NCBI GenBank assembly: GCA_046290495.1
Contig: JBKAGT010000005.1
Location: forward strand, 744,001 to 808,000
Direction of reading: 5' to 3'
DNA: 64,000 bases
From: PGYR01 sp046290495
GTDB taxonomy: Bacteria; Bacteroidota; Ignavibacteria; Kapaibacteriales; UBA2268
Shown piece by piece: positions 35,872 through 45,424 of the stretch (position 1 is its first letter; the number at the start of each line of letters is the position of its first letter). The translations under genes were made by a program, and so were the position numbers. A model generated the notes under the pieces. The model was not told the origin of the DNA. It saw nothing but the letters and a program-made list of their open reading frames with translations, and ran no database searches.

Positions 35872-38379
35872 TTACTTAGTAATAACTACGGGTAACTGAG
35901 TAGTTTTACCATCTACAGTTGCGTTGATATAGTAAGTACCAGAAGTCAAATCAGAAGAATTGAAATCAAGTGTCTCACCCATAGTAACACCATTGTATAA
36001 GTTACCTAAAGATTTACCAGTAGCGTCAATCAACTCTAATGAAACATTAGCAGATTGAGTTACAGTTAATTCAATTTTAGAATCATCAACTACAGGGTTA
36101 GGAACCATTTTCATTTCGAATAAATCTGAAATGATACCGTTCACTGAAGTAGTTGCAGTTCTACCTGACAATGGAACAGTAACTGTTGCATTGTTAGCAT
36201 CATTAGTAGCAAGCATTAGTTCATCATTATGGATACCAACTTCAGAAGGTTCAAAGTTTACAATTACATTTTGAGAAGCACCTGCTTCAATAGTAACTGG
36301 GAAAGAACCTTCAACTGAGAACATAGTTCCAGTTTTGAAAGTAGCTTCTGATATTACTAGATCAGCGTTACCTGTATTAGTAACTCTTACAGCTTCAGAA
36401 GCAGATTTACCATTTAAAACAGTACCAAAGTCAACACTAGTTACATTCAATGAAATCGCAGGACCTGCTACAGCTTCACCTTTTAACCATGTTAATGATT
36501 TGTCCATTAGATCTACTAAACTCGCAGAAGGCATTGGGTCAATTGCAAAAGTCATAAATACAATTCTTTGACCATTGTTATCTACTCTCACACCACAAAC
36601 ATTGTTCTCATTATTTAAAGAAGTTGAAATTGATGGATCAACTGTCAAGAATGCTTGACCTTTAGATCCAGCAGCCATTTTGAAGCTTGAGAAGAATTGC
36701 GCATAGTATGGATATGTAGTTGAGTTATAAACTGCATTGTAATTTGCTATAGTCATTCCATCTGAGATAGGATCACCAGAAACACCATTAAGCGTTAATC
36801 TAGCTAATTGACCTTGTTGATTTAATATTTGTAACGCACCACCAAACTCAACACCTAAAGTATTTGAGAAGAAGTTTAGTGCTTCTGCAGACGGAGTAAT
36901 ACCACCGTTAGATAACAATCCTCCGAAGTTAATTACATCGTAACATGCAGAAATCATGATATCACCACCATTTTCAGCAACAGCATTAATTAGATCAAGC
37001 ATTGCTTTATTGTTAGCAGAACTCATCAGTAAAGTAGCTTCAGTAGAAGTAACGATCATAGTTTTGAAATTTTCCATCTGAGGGAAATTGTTGATTACAT
37101 CTGCAGTTCCACCAACTAAAATTGGATTAGATACAGCCGAAGACATTCCAATAGCTTGTGCAGTTGGAGCTAAACCATCATCATATCCAAATATCATTGC
37201 ATTCTCGATATTGTCAGACATGTAATAGGCCATAACACTAGTGTTAACACCGATTCTTTCTTCAGTTGTTTCAGGCTCAATAGCAACTTCAACTTGTGCA
37301 TAACCTTCAATATTATTCTTGTTTACTGTTAAAGTAAATGTTTTAGAACCATTTGCAGGTATATTCAAAGTATTATTACTTACTTCTACCAACCATCCTG
37401 CAGGAATTAATGATTTTTCATCATCTACTGAAATACTTGTATTGATAGCCCAATCATTTTCATTTGTAACAGTAACTGTAATGTCTTTGTCTTCATTGTC
37501 AGACATTGTAGTGTACATATTGTCTGCTTCTGCAGCAACTCTGTTTTTCTCTTTAACTACTTTGCCAACTCTGTCAGCATTGATGATTTCTTTGTTAGAA
37601 GTATTGTGAACTACTGCAACAAAAAATACATTGTTATTGTTTTGAATATTCAATCCACTAACATTACCAGTATAAGTTTTCGTGTATGTGTCAGCTGTAG
37701 CAGGCATAGGGAAACCATCTTCATCACCTAATACACCACCATGCGCTTTCCTAAATACATCCATGTGTTGGAAACCTTGGATAGTACTTGGTTGATCATA
37801 AAACTTAGAGTCTTCAAATCCAGCTCTTCCAGAAAGATAATTAGCCTGATCCCAGCCTTGACCTGAACCAGTAACATAATCTTCAAGAACCCATAAGTTC
37901 CATGCTAATTGACTATTTACTGTAGATTCAACATCAGCAGTAATAGTAGCACTATAAGCTCCAGTTGCTGGGTCATAATCAACTTCTAATGAAACACCAA
38001 CAGGAACATCTGTATTTACTTGAGCTAACGCCATTGGTCTCCATGCGTTATCGCTTTGAGCAATTTTCCCGCCATTAACTACACGGTTAACTGATCCATT
38101 TGGATATCCAGTTAAACCAATTTGTTGAGCTAATGGGCCTTGATAAGAAGCAACAGCCATATTATCACCATTGTGAACTCCAACACCGATAATCATATCA
38201 CCAAATTCATCTTCTAAATGCTCTAAAGTCTCCATACCTCTTGGACACCATCCACACCAAGCACCAGTGTGATCTTCTAATACTACTTTTCTTTTAGCAG
38301 CATCTGCATCTACAGATGCAAAAATTCCAGTTGCAACAATAGTAATTGCAACAAGAAGCAAAGTAAATTTATTACTCAT
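35872..38379 (-). CDS. Secreted Omp28-like thioredoxin-fold protein with T9SS sorting domain
   Basis: An 835-residue exported protein. The signal peptide ends around ADA-AK. Residues ~30-260 form an Omp28-like thioredoxin domain with the active-site pair in TGAWCGWCPRG (Cys43 and Cys46) and the cis-Pro-like region GLTGYPNGSVNR. A central domain (residues ~385-640) has an alpha/beta glutamine-amidotransferase-like or Rossmann-like look. An ASH-type module follows (VTSVDFGTVLNGKSASEAVRVTN), and the C-terminus carries MVPNPVVDDSKIEL and LTSGTYYINA, a T9SS sorting signal. It may act on disulphides or carry a lost redox role at the surface. It has its own promoter box and terminator. Confidence 0.88.
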   Translation of the reverse strand: MSNKFTLLLVAITIVATGIFASVDADAAKRKVVLEDHTGAWCGWCPRGMETLEHLEDEFGDMIIGVGVHNGDNMAVASYQGPLAQQIGLTGYPNGSVNRVVNGGKIAQSDNAWRPMALAQVNTDVPVGVSLEVDYDPATGAYSATITADVESTVNSQLAWNLWVLEDYVTGSGQGWDQANYLSGRAGFEDSKFYDQPSTIQGFQHMDVFRKAHGGVLGDEDGFPMPATADTYTKTYTGNVSGLNIQNNNNVFFVAVVHNTSNKEIINADRVGKVVKEKNRVAAEADNMYTTMSDNEDKDITVTVTNENDWAINTSISVDDEKSLIPAGWLVEVSNNTLNIPANGSKTFTLTVNKNNIEGYAQVEVAIEPETTEERIGVNTSVMAYYMSDNIENAMIFGYDDGLAPTAQAIGMSSAVSNPILVGGTADVINNFPQMENFKTMIVTSTEATLLMSSANNKAMLDLINAVAENGGDIMISACYDVINFGGLLSNGGITPSAEALNFFSNTLGVEFGGALQILNQQGQLARLTLNGVSGDPISDGMTIANYNAVYNSTTYPYYAQFFSSFKMAAGSKGQAFLTVDPSISTSLNNENNVCGVRVDNNGQRIVFMTFAIDPMPSASLVDLMDKSLTWLKGEAVAGPAISLNVTSVDFGTVLNGKSASEAVRVTNTGNADLVISEATFKTGTMFSVEGSFPVTIEAGASQNVIVNFEPSEVGIHNDELMLATNDANNATVTVPLSGRTATTSVNGIISDLFEMKMVPNPVVDDSKIELTVTQSANVSLELIDATGKSLGNLYNGVTMGETLDFNSSDLTSGTYYINATVDGKTTQLPVVITK

Positions 38380-38438
38380 AATATACCTCTATTAAATTAT
38401 TAAAAATTTGTTTTTCGATTGTTCTATCTTATATATGA

Positions 38439-38446
38439 CAAACGTA
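38439..38446 (-). promoter_or_regulatory. Candidate -7 box of the Omp28-like gene
   Basis: TACGTTTG on the reverse strand is a perfect TAnnTTTG about 60 bases upstream of the start codon. No good TTTG occurs at the expected 19 to 20-base distance, so only half of the promoter is supported. Confidence 0.4.
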
Positions 38447-38514
38447 ATAGGTTTAAGTTACAAAAAGTGTTTAATAAATTCAACACCTTTTTTTTAACAT
38501 AAAGGCATTATTCA

Positions 38515-38546
38515 TTTGATTAATATAGTACTATTCCTTAGTTTTG
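38515..38546 (+). promoter_or_regulatory. Bacteroidota-type promoter of tRNA-His
   Basis: TTTG at 38515-38518, a 20-base spacer and TAGTTTTG at 38539-38546 match the consensus without error. The tRNA begins 14 bases further on, the same distance as for tRNA-fMet. Confidence 0.8.
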
Positions 38547-38560
38547 TATTCTTATTTTAT

Positions 38561-38634
38561 GGCGGTCGTAGCTCAGTTGGTAGAGCCCCGGTTTGTGGTT
38601 CCGGCTGTCGCGGGTTCAAGTCCCGTCGGTCGCC
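38561..38634 (+). tRNA. tRNA-His (anticodon GTG)
   Basis: The cloverleaf has acceptor GCGGTCG/CGGTCGC preceded by the extra G(-1), which pairs with discriminator C73, the identity feature of tRNA-His. D-arm GCTC/GAGC, anticodon loop TTGTGGT, variable CTGTC and T-arm GCGGG/CCCGT are present. The last pair of the anticodon stem (31-39) is a T-T mismatch, which is unusual. CCA is not encoded. Confidence 0.94.
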
Positions 38635-38651
38635 CAAAGAAATACCAATAA

Positions 38652-38680
38652 AAAAGCCAATCGAAAGATTGGCTTTTTTT
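38652..38680 (+). terminator. Intrinsic terminator after tRNA-His
   Basis: An 11-bp stem (AAAAGCCAATC at 38652-38662, GATTGGCTTTT at 38667-38677) with a GAAA tetraloop and T-run to 38680. It may also stop secA transcription from the other side. Confidence 0.9.
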
Positions 38681-38734
38681 ATGTCTTGTTTATAGCAGGA
38701 CTATAGAAAATGCAAGCTATTTTTACTTTTTTTC

Positions 38735-41700
38735 TTACTTGTCAATTACTTGACAAAGCCCGTTTTCTATATCGCTCATTACTTTCTTGTATTTCACATC
38801 CTTTACAACTTTGCCGTCTTGGTATTTCACAGTTATTCTGTCATTTCTACCAATATCTACTTTTTCAGGACCTTCATTCCTTACAGTAGTCGCTTGGCTT
38901 CCTTGTGGTCCTTGTTGAGTAGGAGCTGCAGCAGCACCAACACCGGCTGGTTGTCCTTGAGGAACATCATTTCTACGTTCATATTTCACATTCTTGTTAA
39001 CATCGCTAGGAGCTAATACTAATCTTTGTTCTCTTCTAGTTTGCTCTTTACCTTTTTCATCAACTGACTTAACCTCTCTTTCTACTACTTGAGGGAAGTA
39101 TTTGAATGCAAAGTGAACAGTAGCTTCGTTTACTTCTTTTATAAATTCTATAAACTCATTGTAAGCTTCAGATTTGTATTCTAATAATGGATCTTTTTGG
39201 CCATAAGAACGAAGGTGAATACCTTCCTTAAGCTCATCCATTACTCTCAAATGCTCTTTCCACTTCTCATCAATAGTTCTAAGGGCTGCTACTTTTTCCA
39301 ATTGTTTCATAAACTCAGGACTAGTTAGCTCTTCCTTCTTTTTATAAAACTCTTCCGCTGCATTGATTATTTCTTGAACAAAATCCTCTTCCGTCATGTT
39401 TTGGAATTGTTCATTTGTAATCTCTATGTTAAGAAGAAGCTTAGCTCTAATTTCATCAGTTAGTTCTTTAGTTATATCTTCTTCTTTGCCAGTATATTCT
39501 TGGTACCAATCAGAAGCCATATCTTCAATATATTCGAAGAACTCACCTTTCAGTCTATCTCCTCGAAGTGCTTGTTTTCTTCTCGTGTAAACAACTTCAC
39601 GCTGTTGGTTCATCACATCATCGTAATCAATCAATCTCTTTCTAACGGCGAAGTTATTTTCTTCTACTTTCTTCTGTGCTTTTTCAACAGACTTTGTGAT
39701 CATATTGTGCTCTATTGCCTCACCTTCAGGAATGTTTAATTTTTCCATTACAGATGCAATTCTGTCTCCACCAGCTCCAAATAGTCTTATTAAATTATCT
39801 TCGAGTGAAATGTAGAATTGAGAACTACCAGGATCACCTTGACGACCAGAACGACCTCTAAGTTGTCTATCAATTCTCCTAGAATCGTGTCTTTCAGAAC
39901 CAAGAATTGCTAGACCACCATTCTTTTTAACATCAGGGTCAATCTTAATATCAGTACCACGACCAGCCATGTTTGTCGCAATTGTAATTGCACCTTTTTT
40001 ACCTGCACTCGCTACAATGTCTGCTTCCCTGGCATGTTGTTTTGCATTAAGTACATTATGCTTAATCTTTCTTCTAGTTAATAACTTATCAAGTATCTCA
40101 GAAACTTCAACGTTAGGAGTACCAACTAATACTGCTTGACCATTTTCAGTGAGTCTTACAACTTCATCAATCAGAGCATTATATTTTTCACGCTTAGTTT
40201 TAAAGATTAGGTCATTTTTGTCATCTCTTTGAATAGGCACGTTAGTTGGAATTACAACTACTTCTAAGCCATAAATCTTATCGAATTCAGCTTCTTCTGT
40301 CTCTGCAGTACCAGTCATACCTGCAAGTTTGTTGTATAACCTATAGTAGTTTTGGAGAGTGATAGTTGCAAGAGTTTGAGTATCTCTTTCTACTTTTACG
40401 TTCTCTTTTGCTTCTATAGCTTGGTGAAGACCTTCAGAGTATCTTCTTCCATCTAATACACGACCTGTGTGCTCATCTACTATCTGAACTTTCCCATCTT
40501 GAACTACATAATCAATATCTTTCTCATAAAGTGAATAAGCTCTAAGTAATTGTAATACTGTGTGAACGGTATCACTTCTTTCAGCATATATCCTATTCAC
40601 TTCCATTTTCTGTTTCTCTTTCTCTTCCTCGCTAAGCTCACTATTACCTTCTATTTCACTCATCTGTGCAGTGATGTCTGGCAACAAGTAAGTGTCTTTA
40701 TCATCAAGATTGCCACTAAGCAACTCGCGCCCTTTTTCCTGCAAGTCTATCTGATGATTCTTTTCATCTATAGTATAGTATAGATTATCATCTATTTCTC
40801 TCATCATCTGACCTTGATCACGCATGTGGTCAAGCTCTGTTTGATGTTTCAGTTTCTGAATCTCAGGCTCTTGCATCATTTTTAACAATCTTCGATGCTT
40901 AGGTAAACCACGTGATGCTTTTAGCATCAGCACACCAGCTTTCTCTCTATCTTCTTTTTTGTCAGACTTTAGCAAATCTTGCGCTTCTTTTAAATAAGAA
41001 TTAACAAGCTTTGTTTGTGCATTTACTAACGAGCTAACCCTTGGTTTCAGATTATCAAAAATCTGATCTGTTTTCCCAACAGGACCTGAAATGATAAGTG
41101 GAGTTCTTGCTTCATCAACTAATACAGAGTCAATCTCATCGACTATAGAGAACCAGTGACCTCTCTGAACCATGTGCTCTTGGTCGACTACCATATTATC
41201 TCTTAGGTAATCAAAGCCGAATTCATTGTTTGTACCATAAGTTATATCGCGATTGTAAATTTCCTTTCTCTGAGCATTGTTCATCTTAGCTTCTATTGAG
41301 CCAACAGTTATACCTAAGAAGTCAAATACTGGCTTCATCCACTCACAGTCACGCTTTGCTAAGTAATCATTAACAGTTACTAAGTGAAGACCTTTACCAG
41401 CTAATGCATTCAAGTACATTGGCATAATTGATACCAAAGTCTTACCTTCACCAGTCTGCATCTCAGCAATTTTACCTTGATGAATAACTATAGCACCGAT
41501 AAGCTGAACGTCGTAAGGAATCATATTCCAAACATTGTGATTTCCTACATATTCATAACTATGTTTTGCTTCAGTCAATCTACGACAAACATCTTTTACA
41601 ACAGCAAATGCTTCTGGTAAAATATCATTTAATACATCTTCTGTAACTTCAAATATTTCATTATCAATTTCTTTTATTTCATCATAGAAAGCATGAACTT

Positions 41701-41941
41701 CCTGGTGAGTATAAGAGTTTTCGACTAATTTAGTTTGTATCTCACTCTTTCTATTTTCGAGATCAGCTACTGCATCATTAATCTTTTTCTTAAATTCATC
41801 TGTTTTTGCTTTTATTTCATCATCAGTTTTAGTGTGAAGTCCAGAGTAAATTTCGTTTATTTTATCAACTATTGGTTGAATGTTTTTAATATCTTTCTCT
41901 GATTTTTTACCACCAAAGACTTTTGCAATTAAATTTAGCAT
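38735..41941 (-). CDS. secA: Preprotein translocase ATPase SecA
   Basis: SecA drives Sec-dependent export, the first step for the many exported proteins here. From ATG 41941 (MLNLIAKVFGGKKSEKDIKNIQ) the product is 1068 residues; the upstream ATG at 42001 would fall at the predicted transcription start. Walker A is AEMQTGEGKT, DEAD-box SIVDEIDSVLVDEA, motif III MAGRGTDIKI and RQLRGRSGRQGDPGSS are all present. A long insertion within the first nucleotide-binding fold (PRVSSLVNAQTKLVNSYLKEAQ ... MREIDDNLYYTIDEK) is typical of Bacteroidota SecA. The C-terminus ends IGRNDRITVKYQDGKVV and lacks the CxCxSGx8C(H/C) zinc motif. Confidence 0.97.
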   Translation of the reverse strand: MLNLIAKVFGGKKSEKDIKNIQPIVDKINEIYSGLHTKTDDEIKAKTDEFKKKINDAVADLENRKSEIQTKLVENSYTHQEVHAFYDEIKEIDNEIFEVTEDVLNDILPEAFAVVKDVCRRLTEAKHSYEYVGNHNVWNMIPYDVQLIGAIVIHQGKIAEMQTGEGKTLVSIMPMYLNALAGKGLHLVTVNDYLAKRDCEWMKPVFDFLGITVGSIEAKMNNAQRKEIYNRDITYGTNNEFGFDYLRDNMVVDQEHMVQRGHWFSIVDEIDSVLVDEARTPLIISGPVGKTDQIFDNLKPRVSSLVNAQTKLVNSYLKEAQDLLKSDKKEDREKAGVLMLKASRGLPKHRRLLKMMQEPEIQKLKHQTELDHMRDQGQMMREIDDNLYYTIDEKNHQIDLQEKGRELLSGNLDDKDTYLLPDITAQMSEIEGNSELSEEEKEKQKMEVNRIYAERSDTVHTVLQLLRAYSLYEKDIDYVVQDGKVQIVDEHTGRVLDGRRYSEGLHQAIEAKENVKVERDTQTLATITLQNYYRLYNKLAGMTGTAETEEAEFDKIYGLEVVVIPTNVPIQRDDKNDLIFKTKREKYNALIDEVVRLTENGQAVLVGTPNVEVSEILDKLLTRRKIKHNVLNAKQHAREADIVASAGKKGAITIATNMAGRGTDIKIDPDVKKNGGLAILGSERHDSRRIDRQLRGRSGRQGDPGSSQFYISLEDNLIRLFGAGGDRIASVMEKLNIPEGEAIEHNMITKSVEKAQKKVEENNFAVRKRLIDYDDVMNQQREVVYTRRKQALRGDRLKGEFFEYIEDMASDWYQEYTGKEEDITKELTDEIRAKLLLNIEITNEQFQNMTEEDFVQEIINAAEEFYKKKEELTSPEFMKQLEKVAALRTIDEKWKEHLRVMDELKEGIHLRSYGQKDPLLEYKSEAYNEFIEFIKEVNEATVHFAFKYFPQVVEREVKSVDEKGKEQTRREQRLVLAPSDVNKNVKYERRNDVPQGQPAGVGAAAAPTQQGPQGSQATTVRNEGPEKVDIGRNDRITVKYQDGKVVKDVKYKKVMSDIENGLCQVIDK

Positions 41942-42009
41942 AATTTTAAATTCGTATTTATTATATAACTTTTTATTAGTTTTACGGTTGAGTACAACCA
42001 TATAGACTA

Positions 42010-42017
42010 CAAACTTA
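42010..42017 (-). promoter_or_regulatory. Candidate -7 box of secA
   Basis: TAAGTTTG on the reverse strand is a perfect TAnnTTTG about 70 bases upstream of the preferred start. It predicts transcription from about 42003, which argues against the longer ORF start at 42001. The -33 partner is not clear. Confidence 0.45.
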
Positions 42018-42048
42018 GTAATTTAACTTAAAATAGGGATAAAATGAT

Positions 42049-42939
42049 ATGAAAATAATGGGAATTGATGACAATTTTTTAGGATTAGAGAAAGAATTTT
42101 CAGCACTTGATGATAGTAAAATTGCAATAGTATCAGCTCCCTATGAACACACAGTAAGTTATGGTGGTGGTACAAAACTAGGTCCCGCTGGTATAATTGA
42201 AGCAAGTCAGTTTGTCGAATTTTACGATGAAGAGCTTGATAGAGAGCTTTGTTTTGAAACAGGAATAACTACTATAGAACCTATAGATTTTGCTAATAAA
42301 GTTGATGCTGAAGCATTGGAAATAATATATCAGAAAGTGAAATCGTTAAAGGATATGGGCAAATTTGTAATCACACTTGGTGGTGAGCATACTATATCAT
42401 CAGCACCAATAAAAGCACATTATGAGAAGTATCCTGAAATGAGTGTTTTGCAATTTGATGCCCATTCAGACTTTCGAGATTCATATGAAGGTTCAATTTA
42501 TTCTCATGCATCTGTAATGGCCAGAGTTGCTGAGTTTTTTCCAAATGATAGAATTACACAAGTTGGAATTAGAGCTCAATGCAAAGAAGAAGCTGATTTT
42601 ATTAAGCAGAACAAAGTTAATACATTTTATGCTAATGCTATAAGAAGAGGAGTACATGGGGAAGATTGGCAGAAGTCTGTTGTTGATACTCTTGCTGATG
42701 AGGTATATATAACATTTGATGTAGATTATTTTGATCCATCTATTATGCCATCTACAGGTACACCTGAGCCAGATGGATTTTTATATCATGAGACATTAGA
42801 ATTAATCAGAAAGATAAAGTCAAGCGGAAGAAAGCTAGTAGGATTAGACGTAGTGGAATTAGCGCCGAGAGAAAATCTATCTCATCCTGATATTCTTACA
42901 GCCTCATTGATTTATAAGATTTTGAATTTGTGTTTGTAA
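42049..42939 (+). CDS. speB: Agmatinase-like ureohydrolase
   Basis: A 296-residue arginase/agmatinase-family enzyme with a di-manganese site: His114 (GGEHT), Asp137, His139 and Asp141 (FDAHSDFRD), Asp224 and Asp226 (FDVDYFDPS). The SMPSTGTPEPDG-like segment (IMPSTGTPEPDG) favours agmatinase over arginase, so the likely reaction is agmatine to putrescine and urea. A second ATG at 42058 is possible. No other polyamine gene is adjacent, so the substrate is inferred from the family. It ends at a strong terminator shared with the convergent transaldolase-like gene. Confidence 0.88.
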   Translation: MKIMGIDDNFLGLEKEFSALDDSKIAIVSAPYEHTVSYGGGTKLGPAGIIEASQFVEFYDEELDRELCFETGITTIEPIDFANKVDAEALEIIYQKVKSLKDMGKFVITLGGEHTISSAPIKAHYEKYPEMSVLQFDAHSDFRDSYEGSIYSHASVMARVAEFFPNDRITQVGIRAQCKEEADFIKQNKVNTFYANAIRRGVHGEDWQKSVVDTLADEVYITFDVDYFDPSIMPSTGTPEPDGFLYHETLELIRKIKSSGRKLVGLDVVELAPRENLSHPDILTASLIYKILNLCL

Positions 42940-42944
42940 ATAAA

Positions 42945-42974
42945 AAAAGTTAGTTCTAATTAGAACTAACTTTT
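42945..42974 (+). terminator. Bidirectional intrinsic terminator
   Basis: A perfect 13-bp stem (AAAAGTTAGTTCT at 42945-42957, AGAACTAACTTTT at 42962-42974) with AATT loop between convergent genes. Confidence 0.85.
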
Positions 42975-43002
42975 ATAAACTTCTAACTAATATAAGTTCT
43001 AT

Positions 43003-43683
43003 TTACTCACCAGATGCATTTACCTTAGCTTTTTCTGCTTGCATTCTTTTGTAATCTGCAAGGAAAGCATCAAGTCCTTTGTCTGTAAGTGGGTGGTTAA
43101 GTGATTGCATTAAAACCTTGTGAGGAACAGTAGCAATATCAGCACCAGCCATAGCAGCAGCAACTAAGTGTCTTTGGTGGCGAACAGATGCAGCTATTAT
43201 CTCTGATTCGTATAGGTTTACATCCCATATCTCTGCTACTTCTTCTACTACCTGATTTCCATCATGTGAAATATCATCCAATCTACCCATAAATATTGAT
43301 ACATAAGTAGCACCAGCATTGTTCGCTGCTATTGCTTGAGTAGGTGAGAAAATTAGAGTTACATTCGTAGGTATGTCTTGTTTTGCAAGAGCATTTACTG
43401 CTTTTAGTCCTTCCCCAATCATTGGTATCTTTATTGTAGCTTCTGGGAACCACGATAATATATCGTCGGCTTCTCTCAGCATATCATCTTTCTTAGTAGA
43501 ATTCACCTCTACTGATAAGTGGCCGCCTACCAACTCATGTATTTCTAGAATTCTTTTCTTAACATCTACGTTAGGGTCTTCTTTAGCAAGTAAACTAGGG
43601 TTAGTAGTCACTCCATCAATTATACCCATCTCGTTGACTTCGCGTATGTGGTCTATATTTGCAGTATCTATATATAATTGCAT
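43003..43683 (-). CDS. fsa: Transaldolase/fructose-6-phosphate aldolase family enzyme
   Basis: A 226-residue small transaldolase of the TalC/FSA type, as judged by its length (classical transaldolases exceed 300). It begins MQLYIDTANIDHIREVN, with VTTNPSLLAKE and the Schiff-base lysine in ATIKIPMIGEG, Lys85, the same number as in E. coli FSA. Many family members are true transaldolases of the pentose phosphate pathway; aldolase versus transaldolase cannot be decided here. A TAnnTTTG box (reverse strand, 43722-43729) lies about 40 bases upstream, so it may be transcribed on its own. Confidence 0.92.
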   Translation of the reverse strand: MQLYIDTANIDHIREVNEMGIIDGVTTNPSLLAKEDPNVDVKKRILEIHELVGGHLSVEVNSTKKDDMLREADDILSWFPEATIKIPMIGEGLKAVNALAKQDIPTNVTLIFSPTQAIAANNAGATYVSIFMGRLDDISHDGNQVVEEVAEIWDVNLYESEIIAASVRHQRHLVAAAMAGADIATVPHKVLMQSLNHPLTDKGLDAFLADYKRMQAEKAKVNASGE

Positions 43684-43754
43684 AATGTAATTCTGTTATG
43701 ATTAATTGGTGTAATGTTAAACAAATCTAATGATTTAGTTTGTATAAATAAAAT

Positions 43755-44399
43755 TTATTCTTCTTCATCCGAATCATTCGGTGGTAATATTTTTAATATT
43801 GGAATCAAAGCATCGAAAGCTTTTTTCAGTTCTTCTAAAGTACCATTGTTTTCAATAGTAAAGTCAGCTAACTTTTTCTTCTCTATTGGATTTAGCTGTG
43901 ATTTCATTATAGTTCTAATTTTCTCTTCAGTCAATCCACTCCTTGCAACCACTCTTTCTATTACTTTTTCTTCATCAGTGAAAACTGTAACTATGTAATC
44001 ATAACCTTCAGCCATTCCGGATTCATACATCAGTGCACTTTCTACGAATATTCTCTTCTCCCCCTCATCTGCTAATTTGTCTAATTGACTAACTATTTCG
44101 TCAATAGCATAAGGGTGAACAATTTGGTTGATTTTCTTAACTTTAGAATGTATTGGGAGAAATATCAAATCCGATATTTTGGCTTTATTCAGCTCACCAT
44201 TCTCATTGTAAACTTCTTCTCCGAATTCATCTATAAGCTTTTTTTTCAGCTCATTGTTATTTTTCATCTGCTCTTTTGCAATTTCATCAGATGAGATTAC
44301 AGAGTATCCCTCATCTTTTATCCAGTTTGCAATTGTAGATTTACCTGAGCCAATTCCACCAGTAATTCCAATAATAACTATATCTTCGTGATTCGTCAT
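43755..44399 (-). CDS. coaE: Dephospho-CoA kinase
   Basis: A 214-residue kinase performing the last step of coenzyme A synthesis, phosphorylation of the 3'-hydroxyl of dephospho-CoA. The P-loop is GGIGSGKS at residues 14-21, with the family segments VISSDEIAKEQM and VESALMYESGM. The C-terminus has an acidic tail (NDSDEEE). It starts 1 base after the flippase-like gene in a three-gene transcript pepT, flippase-like, coaE. Confidence 0.93.
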   Translation of the reverse strand: MTNHEDIVIIGITGGIGSGKSTIANWIKDEGYSVISSDEIAKEQMKNNNELKKKLIDEFGEEVYNENGELNKAKISDLIFLPIHSKVKKINQIVHPYAIDEIVSQLDKLADEGEKRIFVESALMYESGMAEGYDYIVTVFTDEEKVIERVVARSGLTEEKIRTIMKSQLNPIEKKKLADFTIENNGTLEELKKAFDALIPILKILPPNDSDEEE

Positions 44400-44400
44400 G

Positions 44401-45423
44401 CTATACTATTTCCTCTTCCAATTCTTCTTCTGTAGGCATTTTGCTAATATTCTCTCTTATGAAAAATAAGCCGCCTAGTAGAAGTTCCATCAATTTAGAA
44501 GCAGCGTGAGCAACAGTTGCATAGGCAAGTCCAACTTCTGAGCCAATTCCATATAGTTGAACCAACGCAGTAGTAACTAAGTAGTGATAAACTCCAATCG
44601 CTCCAGGAGTTGGTGCTATTGTAACACCTATTCCCGATACAATTACAAGAAGCAATGCATCTTCTAACCCAAGATTATATGTTGTTTCAAAGCCAAACGC
44701 AAAGAATAACAGATAAAGAGGTAAAGCGTATAGAACCCAAATAAACAATGACTCAGCAGCTATGCGAGCATATTTTGAGGGTCTTTTAATAATAGCGAAA
44801 CCTTGTCTGAATTTTTCAAACAGCTCATTCAGCTTGTTATAAATCTTTTCAGAAAATGGTTTTATTAACTTGTCTAATACAAATTTAACAGTTGGCGGAT
44901 AAAGTGCTAAAAACAAGACAAGTAGAATAAACCCAGAAACAAATACTAATTTCATAGGGTCTGTGTCTTCTGGAAAAGCTTTCAGTACTTGGTCGCTATT
45001 CCATATTAGTACTATAGCTATCAAAACGCCTAGAGTAATTAGGTCTAATATCCTCTCAACTAATATTGTGGCGAATGTGCTTGAATAAGAAATTTTTTCT
45101 CTTTTGCTATAAATATAAGGTCGGACTAACTCTCCACCCCTAGGTGATACATTGTTAAATAAGTACCCAACCATAGTGGCTGAAAATAAATTCTTGATCG
45201 ATTTGGCATCATGAAAAGGAGAAAGAAATAGCTTCCACCTAATTGCTCTCATCAGATGAGACAATATGACTATTGGCAATGGTGCTATAACCCAAAAATA
45301 GTTAATATCTAGTATTGCATTATATAGCTTATCAAAATCAATTCCATCTATAGTAAGATAAACAGAACCAACTAATAAGATTAGTGAAATACCATACTTC
45401 AATATCGTTTTTACTTTGCTCAA
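44401..45423 (-). CDS. LPG-synthase TM-domain (flippase-like) membrane protein
   Basis: A 340-residue polytopic protein of the UPF0104/lysylphosphatidylglycerol synthase transmembrane family (AglD/MprF-like flippase domain). Landmarks are SHLMRAIRWKLFLSPF, FNNVSPRGGELVRPYIYSKR near residue 90-110, and APTPGAIGVYHYLVTTAL. There is no C-terminal GNAT-type synthase domain, so only a membrane transport or flippase role is expected; lipid substrate unknown. It is placed between pepT and coaE with 1-base gaps on both sides. Confidence 0.88.
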   Translation of the reverse strand: MSKVKTILKYGISLILLVGSVYLTIDGIDFDKLYNAILDINYFWVIAPLPIVILSHLMRAIRWKLFLSPFHDAKSIKNLFSATMVGYLFNNVSPRGGELVRPYIYSKREKISYSSTFATILVERILDLITLGVLIAIVLIWNSDQVLKAFPEDTDPMKLVFVSGFILLVLFLALYPPTVKFVLDKLIKPFSEKIYNKLNELFEKFRQGFAIIKRPSKYARIAAESLFIWVLYALPLYLLFFAFGFETTYNLGLEDALLLVIVSGIGVTIAPTPGAIGVYHYLVTTALVQLYGIGSEVGLAYATVAHAASKLMELLLGGLFFIRENISKMPTEEELEEEIV

Positions 45424-45424
45424 A

